Source of the DNA: CAZIWJ01 sp964542855
GTDB lineage: Bacteria; Bacteroidota; Bacteroidia; Cytophagales; Cyclobacteriaceae
NCBI GenBank assembly: GCA_964542855.1
Contig: CAZIWJ010000020.1
Location: forward strand, 1 to 26,094
Reading direction: 5' to 3'
Length of the DNA: 26,094 nt
Shown: positions 7,669-15,640 of the stretch, one piece after another
Layout: each line of letters opens with the position of its first letter
Numbering within the stretch: position 1 is the first letter of the stretch
Notes under the pieces: model-generated
Database searches by the model: none
The model's input: only the letters and a program-made list of their open reading frames with translations
Told to the model about the DNA's origin: nothing
Position numbers and translations under genes: made by a program

Positions 7669-9060
7669 ATGGCCAAGTCCAAAACCGTATACATCTGCCA
7701 GAATTGCGGGGCTCAATCGGCCAAGTGGGTAGGCCGTTGCCCTTCCTGCAATGAATGGAACACCTACGTGGAAGAAGTGGTGAACGAAAGTAAGTCGGCC
7801 CGTAACTGGCAACCCTCCAAAGGAGCCGCGTACACTGCTACCCCCCGGAAAATTGCCGAAGTAAAAACTACTGAAACCACCCGGTTAAACAGCACCGACA
7901 AAGAACTGAACCGCGTGCTTGGGGGAGGTATCGTGCCAGGATCGCTGGTGTTAATCGGCGGAGAGCCGGGCATCGGTAAGTCTACCCTGTTGCTGCAAAT
8001 TGCCCTACAGTTGCCTAAAGTTAAAATCCTTTACATTTCGGGAGAAGAAAGCGAACAGCAAATTAAAATGCGGGCCGAGCGGCTACTGGGTAAGAGGCTC
8101 GATGAATACGAAGAGATGTATTTACTGGCCGAAACCCATACGCAGTCTGTATTCCGCCACCTGGAAGCTTTACACCCCGACCTGCTCATTGTAGATTCTA
8201 TTCAAACCCTACATACCGACACGGTTGAATCTACGGCCGGAAGCATTACCCAACTTCGTGAGTGCACCGGTGAACTGATGAAATACGCCAAGCAGACTAA
8301 TACGCCCTGCTTTATTATCGGCCATGTAAATAAGGAAGGGAGTATTGCCGGGCCAAAGGTGCTGGAACATATGGTAGATACAGTACTCATGTTTGAAGGC
8401 GACCGCCACATGACCTACCGTATTCTGCGTACCGTAAAGAACCGTTTCGGTTCAACCGCCGAACTGGGAATTTACGAAATGCAGAACAGCGGACTACGGC
8501 AGGTAACCAACCCTTCGGAAATCCTGCTGTCGCAAAATAAGGTAGAACTTAACGGGGTAGCGGTTGGTGCCACCATGGAAGGGAATCGTCCCTTGCTAAT
8601 CGAGGTACAATCGCTGGTTAGCAGTGCAGCCTACGGTACACCACAGCGTAGTTCAACCGGTTACGATTCCAAGCGGTTAAACATGTTACTGGCTGTACTG
8701 GAAAAAAGATGTGGCTTTCGGTTGGCAAACCAGGATGTTTTTCTGAATATTACCGGTGGACTTAAAATCGAAGATCCGGCCATCGACCTGGCCGTATGTG
8801 CGTCAATAGTTAGCTCGTACGTAGATCAGCCAATACCGGAAAATGTATGTTTTGCGGGTGAAATTGGCCTGGGAGGAGAAGTAAGAGGGGTTAGCAAGAT
8901 TGAAAATCGGGTTATGGAAAGCATAAAACTGGGTTTTCAAGAGATATATATTTCAGAAATTAATAAAAAAGGCTTAAATTTGTCTGAAATTGATGTCAAG
9001 GTAAATTTTTTCAATCGGCTAGAAGATATATTCAAAGGGCTGTTAAACATTTCAGGTTGA
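7669..9060 (+). CDS. radA: DNA repair protein RadA
   Basis: RecA-like ATPase that helps process recombination intermediates by branch migration. All domains are present in the 463 residues: the N-terminal zinc finger (Cys10, Cys13, Cys24, Cys27), the ATPase core with Walker A GGEPGIGKST (Lys104), the RadA-specific KNRFG motif (257-261), and a C-terminal Lon-like domain with no protease active site expected. Length and order are standard. A frame opening at TTG/ATG positions upstream overlaps it, but ATG 7669 gives the normal start MAKSKTVYICQNCG. It stands alone between two terminators. Confidence 0.96.
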   Translation: MAKSKTVYICQNCGAQSAKWVGRCPSCNEWNTYVEEVVNESKSARNWQPSKGAAYTATPRKIAEVKTTETTRLNSTDKELNRVLGGGIVPGSLVLIGGEPGIGKSTLLLQIALQLPKVKILYISGEESEQQIKMRAERLLGKRLDEYEEMYLLAETHTQSVFRHLEALHPDLLIVDSIQTLHTDTVESTAGSITQLRECTGELMKYAKQTNTPCFIIGHVNKEGSIAGPKVLEHMVDTVLMFEGDRHMTYRILRTVKNRFGSTAELGIYEMQNSGLRQVTNPSEILLSQNKVELNGVAVGATMEGNRPLLIEVQSLVSSAAYGTPQRSSTGYDSKRLNMLLAVLEKRCGFRLANQDVFLNITGGLKIEDPAIDLAVCASIVSSYVDQPIPENVCFAGEIGLGGEVRGVSKIENRVMESIKLGFQEIYISEINKKGLNLSEIDVKVNFFNRLEDIFKGLLNISG

Positions 9061-9165
9061 AAAACGTATACAACCCACAATAGAGAAATTATTACCCACG
9101 TAATGTCTTGATCCACATTTGATCAAAAATTTTTTCCAGATGTGCGTAATTTATTTAAGCAAGTT

Positions 9166-9173
9166 TAAGTTTG
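9166..9173 (+). promoter_or_regulatory. Exact -7 box (TAAGTTTG) downstream of radA
   Basis: An exact TAnnTTTG match lies in the gap after radA, 57 bp before a strong terminator. The upstream element is weak: TGTG at 9141-9144, 21 bp away. The neighbouring gene to the right runs the other way, so this box would drive only a short transcript. Confidence 0.4.
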
Positions 9174-9179
9174 GCATGA

Positions 9180-9264
9180 CGTTAGGGTAGCTCTTTTCAA
9201 AGTGTAGTTAGTGTGTTTGTTGATTGAGTAAGTGAGCCGGATTTTGTCCGGCTTTACTTTTTTT
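9180..9264 (+). ncRNA. Possible small RNA between radA and the PLP enzyme
   Basis: If the box at 9166-9173 is a promoter, transcription would begin near 9180 and stop at the terminator ending at 9264, giving an RNA of about 85 nt. It contains no credible reading frame and belongs to no RNA family I recognise. The alternative is that this is just a long 3' tail of radA. A weak hairpin, TTGATC (9108-9113) with GATCAA (9121-9126) followed by A5T6, could end radA earlier and leave this unit independent. Confidence 0.28.
9230..9264 (+). terminator. Rho-independent terminator
   Basis: AGCCGGA (9235-9241) pairs perfectly with TCCGGCT (9247-9253) around TTTTG, extended by AAGT/ACTT at the base, and is followed by T7 (9258-9264). 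The T tract is only on the plus strand, so it serves radA or the possible small RNA and not the convergent minus-strand gene. Confidence 0.8.
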
Positions 9265-9350
9265 AGTTATCCTATTTACTTTAGGTTTCGTGCTGAAGTC
9301 ACAATAGATACCTTCGCCTGGCAGGTTTTGTTAGTTTATACACCGATAAC

Positions 9351-10271
9351 CTATATTATCGTTAAACCCTTCTTTTTTCCATAACGTTCGTTGAACCCTG
9401 CAATTCCCTGCAGTCCACCTGAGTGAACGAGGACAAGGGTACTTCCCTCCGGGAAATAGTTTTCATTAATTAGCGTTTCCACGCCGTAAAACATTTTGCC
9501 GGTATAAACCGGATCCAGCTGTACCCGGTGAGTTTGCCGAAAGGTATTGATGTAATCGACCAGTTCGCGGCTTGCTTTAGCATAACCGCCGAAATGAAAA
9601 TCGTGGTTAATGAAAAATGGTGGACAATCTTGTCCAGTAGCTTCTTTCACCTTGTCCTTTACTAAGTTATCGAGTTCGGCAAACCCTTTTAGCACTGAAA
9701 ATCCCAGCACATTTACCTGCTTACCGGCGCTTGCTACCAGGCCGGCCAGTGTTCCCCCCGTGCCGCAGCAACAGCACAGGTAGTCGTAAGCGGTGCCTTT
9801 TAAATCATGCACGATTTCCATGCAACCCTGAACAGCCAGTTTATTGGTTCCCCCTTCCGGGATCAGGTAAAAATCACCCAGTTTTTCCCGAAGAGAATTA
9901 ACAAACTCCTCAGATTCTTTTTCCCGGTATTGCTCCCGGCTAATAAAATGCAAATGCATGCCCTGCCGCCGGGCGTAATTTAAGGTGGGGTTCTGGTTCG
10001 ATTCGCCCCGGATAATTCCGATTGTGCGAAAGCCAGTTAATTTGCCTGCTACAGCCGTTGCCGCAATATGGTTAGAGTAGGCACCTCCAAACGTTAATAA
10101 CGTATCAGCTTGTTGCCGTGAAGCTTGCTGCAGGTTGTAATACAACTTTCTTAACTTGTTTCCCGGTACGTCGGGGTGCAACAGGTCTTCTCGCTTAATT
10201 AAAATCCTTATTTTTGCATTGCCCAGGTAAACCTCCTGCACCGGGGCGTCGTTCATGGGTAAATTAATCAT
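9351..10271 (-). CDS. PLP-dependent ACC deaminase / D-cysteine desulfhydrase family protein
   Basis: Fold-type II PLP enzyme of the 1-aminocyclopropane-1-carboxylate deaminase / D-cysteine desulfhydrase group; it would release ammonia from an amino acid. GNKLRK supplies the cofactor lysine (Lys39), FGGAYSNH (61-68) lines the substrate site and GTGGT (170-174) is the phosphate-binding loop. Four consecutive cysteines (166-169) directly precede that loop, where homologues have one or two. The length of 306 residues is normal. The substrate cannot be assigned: most such proteins in this phylum are annotated only to the family. ATG 10271 gives the family-like start MINLPMNDAPVQEVYL. Its start is 20 bp from that of the divergent pseudouridine synthase, so the two control regions must overlap coding sequence. 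Confidence 0.85.
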   Translation of the reverse strand: MINLPMNDAPVQEVYLGNAKIRILIKREDLLHPDVPGNKLRKLYYNLQQASRQQADTLLTFGGAYSNHIAATAVAGKLTGFRTIGIIRGESNQNPTLNYARRQGMHLHFISREQYREKESEEFVNSLREKLGDFYLIPEGGTNKLAVQGCMEIVHDLKGTAYDYLCCCCGTGGTLAGLVASAGKQVNVLGFSVLKGFAELDNLVKDKVKEATGQDCPPFFINHDFHFGGYAKASRELVDYINTFRQTHRVQLDPVYTGKMFYGVETLINENYFPEGSTLVLVHSGGLQGIAGFNERYGKKKGLTII

Positions 10272-10291
10272 GCCAGTTTTTTAGGACAACT

Positions 10292-11308
10292 ATGCAATAT
10301 ACAGAAGAAGATAACGAAGAACTGTATGAACATTACAAGTTTACCGTAGATAAAAAACAATCGCCCCTGCGTATCGATAAGTTTTTGCTCGACCGCATCC
10401 CAAATGTAAGTCGAAATAAAATCCAGTCGGGCATTAAAGACGGTTTTGTTACCGTAAATGATGCACTGGTTAAAGCCAATTACAAAGTGCAGGCTGAAGA
10501 TGAAATAGTAATCCAGTTGCCCGAACCTCCCCGCGATACCACGGTGATTCCCCAGGATATTGATCTGGACATTGTTTTCGAAGACGATTACTTACTAGTT
10601 GTAAATAAACCGGCCGGCATGGTTGTGCACCCGGCTTACAATAACTGGGAAGGAACACTGGTTAATGCCCTGGCCTGGCACTTTCAGCAACTGCCTACCT
10701 TACCGGGAAACACCGGCCGGCCCGGGCTGGTGCACCGCATCGATAAAGATACTTCCGGGTTACTGGTTATCGCTAAAACCGAAGCGGCCATGACCAGCCT
10801 GGCCAAACAGTTTTTCGATCATATTACCGAGCGTTCCTATTATGCGCTGGTATGGGGCGAGCCCAATCCTCCGGACGGAACTATTGATGTAAACCTGGGG
10901 CGGAGCCCGAAAGACCGCCGGGTGGTAACCGCATACGAAGAAGGAGGCAAAACTGCTATTACTCATTATAAAACCCTGCAATCGCTCCGGTACGTAAGCT
11001 TGCTCCAGTGCAATCTGGAAACCGGCCGCACTCACCAGATCCGTGCGCACCTGAAACATGCCGGTTACCCGCTGTTTAATGACAGCAGTTACGGCGGAGA
11101 TAAAATTTTAAAAGGAACTACTTTTTCAAAATACCGGAGTTTTGTAAATAATTGTTTCAAAATACTGCCCCGGCAGGCGCTGCATGCCAAAACCCTGGGA
11201 TTCAGGCACCCTGAAACCGGTGAATGGAAGCAGTTCGATACCGATTTGCCCCCGGATTTCCACGCTTTACTGGAAAAGTGGGAGCGTTATGTTCAATATA
11301 TAGATTGA
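10292..11308 (+). CDS. RluA-family pseudouridine synthase (RluD-like)
   Basis: Converts uridine to pseudouridine in RNA, most likely in helix 69 of 23S rRNA if it is the RluD orthologue. An S4 RNA-binding domain (about 25-75, PLRIDKFLLDRIPNVSRNKI) precedes the catalytic domain, whose motif GLVHRIDKDTSG (145-156) contains the catalytic Asp151. NKPAGMVVHP and the late GRTHQIRAHL are also typical. The 338-residue length is standard. It heads a plus-strand cluster: the aldose epimerase-like gene begins six bases after its stop. Confidence 0.93.
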   Translation: MQYTEEDNEELYEHYKFTVDKKQSPLRIDKFLLDRIPNVSRNKIQSGIKDGFVTVNDALVKANYKVQAEDEIVIQLPEPPRDTTVIPQDIDLDIVFEDDYLLVVNKPAGMVVHPAYNNWEGTLVNALAWHFQQLPTLPGNTGRPGLVHRIDKDTSGLLVIAKTEAAMTSLAKQFFDHITERSYYALVWGEPNPPDGTIDVNLGRSPKDRRVVTAYEEGGKTAITHYKTLQSLRYVSLLQCNLETGRTHQIRAHLKHAGYPLFNDSSYGGDKILKGTTFSKYRSFVNNCFKILPRQALHAKTLGFRHPETGEWKQFDTDLPPDFHALLEKWERYVQYID

Positions 11309-11314
11309 TTTTTT

Positions 11315-12196
11315 ATGGCCTACTATACATTGAAAAACAGCCAGTTTGTGGCTGCCTTTAAAAGTAAGGGAGCTGAACTTTGCAGCTTCCACGACAATAG
11401 CGGAACCGAGTACATTTGGCAGGCAGATGAACAACACTGGGGCCGGCATGCCCCCCTACTGTTTCCTTTTGTGGGTAAGCTGAAAGACGATCAGTTTACC
11501 TACGGCGGTAAAACCTACCAGCAAACCCAGCATGGCTTTGCCCGAGACCTGCATTTTACAGCTACCGAAAAAACCGATAATGCCATTAAGTTTGTATTAA
11601 CGCACAACGAAGATACCCTGGCTGCTTATCCTTTCCGGTTTACGCTAGAAATAACCTACACACTTAACCAGAACCAACTGGCCATTAACCACCGGGTTGT
11701 AAACGAGGATGAGAAAGTCATGTACTTTTCTATCGGCGGTCACCCAGCCATCAACTGCCCCATTGTACCCGGTACCAATTTCCACGATTACTTCATTGAA
11801 TTCCAGCGAACTGAAACGCTGGCACGTCATTTTATTAAGGATGGGCTGCAAACCGGCGAAAGCAAAGAAATTGTAACGGAGAGAAAAAGTTTGAACCTGA
11901 GTTATGGGTATTTCGAGCAGGATGCGATTATCTTTAAGGAACTCCGGTCGGAGCAGGTATCTCTTTCCCATCCAATCCTGGGGAAGGTAATAACCATGAA
12001 TTTAACGGAATTTCCTTACCTGGGCATCTGGACCAAACCCAATGCACCGTTTATTTGCCTGGAACCCTGGCTGGGGCTTGCAGACCGGCAAAACAGCACC
12101 GGTGATCTTACAGCAAAGGAGGGTATTCAACAACTGGAAGCAGGAAAAGACTTTAATGCGGCTTACAGTCTTACTTTCCATCCGGTGCAGCACTAG
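11315..12196 (+). CDS. Aldose 1-epimerase family protein (LacX-like)
   Basis: Galactose mutarotase-like beta-sandwich protein of the LacX/YeaD-type branch, expected to interconvert alpha and beta anomers of a sugar or sugar phosphate in the cytoplasm. It lacks a signal peptide. Expected active-site positions are visible: His73 in QHGFARD, His143 in GGHPAIN, and Glu250 in CLEPWLG near the C-terminus. The 293-residue length fits. The sugar is unknown. It begins six bases after the pseudouridine synthase gene and is followed by a weak hairpin and then the serpin gene. Confidence 0.85.
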   Translation: MAYYTLKNSQFVAAFKSKGAELCSFHDNSGTEYIWQADEQHWGRHAPLLFPFVGKLKDDQFTYGGKTYQQTQHGFARDLHFTATEKTDNAIKFVLTHNEDTLAAYPFRFTLEITYTLNQNQLAINHRVVNEDEKVMYFSIGGHPAINCPIVPGTNFHDYFIEFQRTETLARHFIKDGLQTGESKEIVTERKSLNLSYGYFEQDAIIFKELRSEQVSLSHPILGKVITMNLTEFPYLGIWTKPNAPFICLEPWLGLADRQNSTGDLTAKEGIQQLEAGKDFNAAYSLTFHPVQH

Positions 12197-12215
12197 AAAA
12201 GTGCATAATTTTTAT
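12190..12215 (+). terminator. Weak terminator-like hairpin
   Basis: GCACT (12190-12194) pairs with AGTGC (12200-12204) around AGAAA, followed by ATAATTTTTATT. The stem is only 5 bp and overlaps the stop codon of the epimerase gene, so read-through into the serpin gene is likely. Confidence 0.3.
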
Positions 12216-12262
12216 TACTTTCAATCTTGCCAAACACACTAAGGTGTAGCTACCAGTTATTT

Positions 12263-13513
12263 ATGAAACGACTTTTTATTCATGTCATGTTACTCGTTAT
12301 CCTCGCCGGCAATTGGTCCTGCCAGCAGGATGCTGTTGATCCTGATGTGAATACTCATCTCGACCTCCGGCCGCTGAGTGCTGCGGAAATTGCGATTATC
12401 CGGTCGTCGAACCAGTTTTCTTTTAACTTGTTTCGTGAACTCAGCCAGGAAAATAACGGAAACGTATTCGTTTCACCGCTTACGATTAACGTAGCCCTAA
12501 ATATGGTAATGAACGGCACCAGCGGAGCTGATCGGGAATCGATCCGGCAAACGCTGAACTACCGCGATATTAATAACATCCAGGCTAATAAAGCGTTCAA
12601 CGAGTTGGGTATTATGCTGAACGAGATCGACCCCCGGGTTACGTTTAATGTTGCCAATGCCGTTTGGTACAACCGGGAGCATGATATTAACCCGCTGTTT
12701 AAAGATCTGATGGCCGCTTACTACGAAGCCTGGGTAGAAGATGTGCCTTTTGGTAACCCCAGGGCGGAATCGATTATCAACGACTGGGTTGACAATAAAA
12801 CCCAGGCCGGGGCGAACAATATTATTTCCGGAACTCAGTCGGGCGACGACGTTTACTTTGTGAACAGCATTAACTTTAAAGCCGACTGGACTTATGCATT
12901 TGATAAGCGGAAAACCCGTTTAGCCCCCTTTTACCCGGAACCAGGTAGCCAAACCAGTTGCGAAATGATGTATGCCGATCTGACCGTATTTACAGTGAAC
13001 CGTACTGATTCTTTGCTGGTAGCTGATATTCCTTTTGGTAATAAGCAGTACTCGATGACGGTACTTATGCCAGAACAAGATTATTCGCTGAGTAAGCTAA
13101 TCAATAACATGGGGGCCGATCAATTTGATTACCTGCTTAGTACAGCTGATACCGTAAGTTCCAGCCTTCAACTTCCCAAATTTAAATTAAGCGCTACTGC
13201 CCAGCTTAACCAGTCACTTTCTTCGCTGGGTATGCAATCCGTGTTCTCCGATCAGCAATCGCCCGATTTATCGGCCATGCTGGAAGGGGTTAAAAAAGGA
13301 AAAATCAGCCAGATTATTCACCAGGCCACAATTGAAATTGATGAGCAAGGTACTACAACCGAATTAACTAGTGTTGTGCCGGATGCTTCAACACTGGTAT
13401 TTGACAAGCCTTTCGTTTTTGTAATCCGCGAAAAGTTTACTAATGCTATTCTTTTTACGGGCAAAATTCGGCAACCCGCACAGGTAACCCCGTCTCCGGT
13501 AAACCAGAACTAG
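12263..13513 (+). CDS. Serpin-family lipoprotein
   Basis: Serpin-fold protein of 416 residues, predicted to be anchored outside the cytoplasm by lipid on Cys20 (GNWSC; the lipobox is loose but of a kind seen in this phylum). The fold is complete: NVFVSPLTINVALNMVMNGTSG (67-88), NAVWYN, VYFVNSINFKADW, LQLPKFKL, and the closing FDKPFVFVIREKFTNAILFTGKI (380-402). Inhibitory serpins trap serine or cysteine proteases through a reactive loop. Here the hinge EQGTTTELT (361-369) has Glu and Leu where small residues are expected, and the loop from Gly363 to Phe380 is about five residues shorter than in alpha-1-antitrypsin, so inhibition is uncertain. The frame extends to TTG 12227, but ATG 12263 puts the signal peptide at the N-terminus. 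The next gene starts eight bases after the stop. Confidence 0.9.
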   Translation: MKRLFIHVMLLVILAGNWSCQQDAVDPDVNTHLDLRPLSAAEIAIIRSSNQFSFNLFRELSQENNGNVFVSPLTINVALNMVMNGTSGADRESIRQTLNYRDINNIQANKAFNELGIMLNEIDPRVTFNVANAVWYNREHDINPLFKDLMAAYYEAWVEDVPFGNPRAESIINDWVDNKTQAGANNIISGTQSGDDVYFVNSINFKADWTYAFDKRKTRLAPFYPEPGSQTSCEMMYADLTVFTVNRTDSLLVADIPFGNKQYSMTVLMPEQDYSLSKLINNMGADQFDYLLSTADTVSSSLQLPKFKLSATAQLNQSLSSLGMQSVFSDQQSPDLSAMLEGVKKGKISQIIHQATIEIDEQGTTTELTSVVPDASTLVFDKPFVFVIREKFTNAILFTGKIRQPAQVTPSPVNQN

Positions 13514-13521
13514 CTTTACAG

Positions 13522-15042
13522 ATGAAAATTTTATCAGCAGAACAGACCCGCGCTGCCGATCAATACACTATAAAGTATTTGCCCATTGCTTCTACCGAGT
13601 TAATGGAAAAAGCCAGTAGCGCGTTTGTTACGCAATTTATCCTGCTTTATCCTAATCGGTGTAACGTTATCGTATTTTCAGGATCAGGAAATAATGGTGG
13701 TGATGGACTGGCAATCAGCAGGCTGCTACAAAGCAGAGGGTACAATGTATCTACTTTTATTGTTCGTAAGCCAGGATCTGCTCTTTCCCCTGATGCGGAA
13801 ATCAATTATCAGCAACTTAACGAAGTTGGAGTTACTATACAGGAGCTTTGGGATACGGCACTTCCGGAAATTAAAGGTGGGGTAATTATTGACGCTATTT
13901 TTGGTTCCGGGTTAAATCGTGCTGCAGGTGGATATTACGCTACCTGTATTAACCATATTAACCGGTTAGGAGCCGAAGTGGTATCCGTTGATATTCCTTC
14001 TGGCTTATTTGCTGAACATTCTGCTTCGCCCGAAGATATCGTTATCCGGGCTACGCATACTATTAGCTTCCAGCTTCCCAAATTGTCTTTTCTTTTTGCC
14101 GAACATGAACCATACGTTGGTAAATGGTGGGTAGTAGACATTGGGTTGAGCCAGGATTTTATTAATCAAACGGATACCCCCTATCATTACATTACCAGCG
14201 ATCATACTGACCTGGGCATACCAAAACGCCCCAAACACGCGCACAAGGGAACCTTTGGCAGAAGTATGCTGGTTGCCGGAAGTTACGGTAAAATGGGGGC
14301 TGCTGTATTAGCCTCCAGAGCTTGTCTGCGGGGAGGGGTTGGTTTACTTACCGCATTTATTCCGGGCTGTGGTTACCCGATTATGCAAACCGCCGTACCG
14401 GAGGCCATGACACTTACTGACCCTGAAGATTATTACCTGACTAATTTTCCGCGGGCCATGCTAGAAAGCATTGACAGCCTGGGCATCGGACCAGGGATCG
14501 GTACGCATGCCCTCACTCTCCAGGCTTTCGATGCATTACTCACAGCATTGAATGATTCTGCCGTTCCGGTAATTATGGATGCTGATGCCCTTAACCTGCT
14601 TTCATCTAGCGCTTCATTACTGAAGAAAATACCTGCTAATTGTTTACTTACCCCTCATCCTGGTGAGTTTGCCCGACTAGCCGGAAAAGCTAATAATTCT
14701 GAAGAGCGGTTATCTTTGTTACAACATTTTAGCCGGGAACACCGGTGTCATGTACTGCTCAAAGGAGCTTACAGTGCACTTGCTGATCCGGAGGGGAACG
14801 TTTACTTTAACTCTACGGGCAATCCTGGAATGAGTACTGCCGGGAGCGGAGACGTACTTACCGGGTTGCTAACTGCACTGATTGCCCAGTTCGGCGACAT
14901 AAAAAAAGCTGGCATCATCGGGATGCACCTCCATGGCCTGGCCGGCGACCGGGCTGCCGAACACCTTAGTATACCTTCTTTAATTGCCACCGATATTATT
15001 GATCACCTGCCGGTAGCTTTTCAATCGATCTATGGAAGATAG
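13522..15042 (+). CDS. nnrD: Bifunctional NAD(P)HX epimerase / ADP-dependent NAD(P)HX dehydratase
   Basis: Repairs hydrated NADH and NADPH: the N-terminal YjeF domain (about 1-215) interconverts the R and S epimers and the C-terminal ribokinase-like domain (about 225-500) dehydrates the S form using ADP. Visible motifs are SGSGNNGGDG (53-62) and IDAIFGSGLNR in the epimerase part, and KGTFGRSMLVAGSYGKMGAA, DADALNLL, TPHPGEFARL and AGSGDVLTG (Asp444) in the dehydratase part. The 506-residue fusion is the usual bacterial arrangement. Its last 11 bases overlap the start of the yigZ-like gene, so the two are translationally coupled. Confidence 0.95.
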   Translation: MKILSAEQTRAADQYTIKYLPIASTELMEKASSAFVTQFILLYPNRCNVIVFSGSGNNGGDGLAISRLLQSRGYNVSTFIVRKPGSALSPDAEINYQQLNEVGVTIQELWDTALPEIKGGVIIDAIFGSGLNRAAGGYYATCINHINRLGAEVVSVDIPSGLFAEHSASPEDIVIRATHTISFQLPKLSFLFAEHEPYVGKWWVVDIGLSQDFINQTDTPYHYITSDHTDLGIPKRPKHAHKGTFGRSMLVAGSYGKMGAAVLASRACLRGGVGLLTAFIPGCGYPIMQTAVPEAMTLTDPEDYYLTNFPRAMLESIDSLGIGPGIGTHALTLQAFDALLTALNDSAVPVIMDADALNLLSSSASLLKKIPANCLLTPHPGEFARLAGKANNSEERLSLLQHFSREHRCHVLLKGAYSALADPEGNVYFNSTGNPGMSTAGSGDVLTGLLTALIAQFGDIKKAGIIGMHLHGLAGDRAAEHLSIPSLIATDIIDHLPVAFQSIYGR

Positions 15043-15640
15043 TTACTGGTCGCTTGCTGAGCCTTCAGAGGGGTGGTATAAAGAAAAAGGGAGTAAGTTT
15101 ATTGCCCACGCCTATCCGGTTACTTCAATGGATGAAATTGAAACCCGGCTGCAGGAATTACGAAACACCTACCACGATGCCCGCCACCATTGCTATGCTT
15201 ACCTGCTGAAAGCTCTTCCCGGAGAAGTAGAGCTATACCGGGCCAACGACGATGGCGAGCCTAAACACTCTGCCGGTGATCCTATTCTGGGCCAGGTTCG
15301 ATCGGCCAACCTGAAAGATGTACTGGTTGTAGTGATTCGCTATTTTGGTGGAACCAAGCTGGGTGTTGGCGGACTAATTAATGCTTATAAAATTGCTGCC
15401 GCCGAAGCTTTGGAAGCGGGTAGGTTTAAGCAGTACTTCATTACCCGACCCCTTGCCATTCGGTTTTCCTACGAGGTTACCAACAAGGTGATGCAAGTTA
15501 TAGATAAGTATGGACTTACTATTGGTTCTCAGGGTTTCGATGAAACTTGTTATTACCAGTTCAACGTACCTTACAGCACCTACCAGTTGGTTTACAAAAC
15601 CTTCAGCAATATTTATGAAGTTGCTGTTATTGACGAATAA
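15032..15640 (+). CDS. yigZ: YigZ / IMPACT family protein
   Basis: Member of the UPF0029/IMPACT family. In eukaryotes the relative IMPACT regulates Gcn2; the bacterial role is not settled, and ribosome- or translation-linked functions are suggested. The N-terminal domain shows KGSKFIAHAYPV, DARHHCYAYLL and the hallmark DDGEPKHSAGDPILGQV (73-89), then VVIRYFGGTKLGVGGL (100-115); a smaller ferredoxin-like C-terminal domain follows. The length of 202 residues is standard. The start lies inside the end of nnrD. The stop at 15638-15640 touches the stop codon of the minus-strand M14 peptidase gene with no base between. Confidence 0.92.
   Translation: MEDSYWSLAEPSEGWYKEKGSKFIAHAYPVTSMDEIETRLQELRNTYHDARHHCYAYLLKALPGEVELYRANDDGEPKHSAGDPILGQVRSANLKDVLVVVIRYFGGTKLGVGGLINAYKIAAAEALEAGRFKQYFITRPLAIRFSYEVTNKVMQVIDKYGLTIGSQGFDETCYYQFNVPYSTYQLVYKTFSNIYEVAVIDE

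Noticed and set aside
9091..9126. Hairpin TTGATC/GATCAA after radA as a definite terminator
   Set aside because: The 6-bp stem is AT-rich and separated from its T run by five A, so it is too weak to list on its own; it is mentioned under the possible small RNA.
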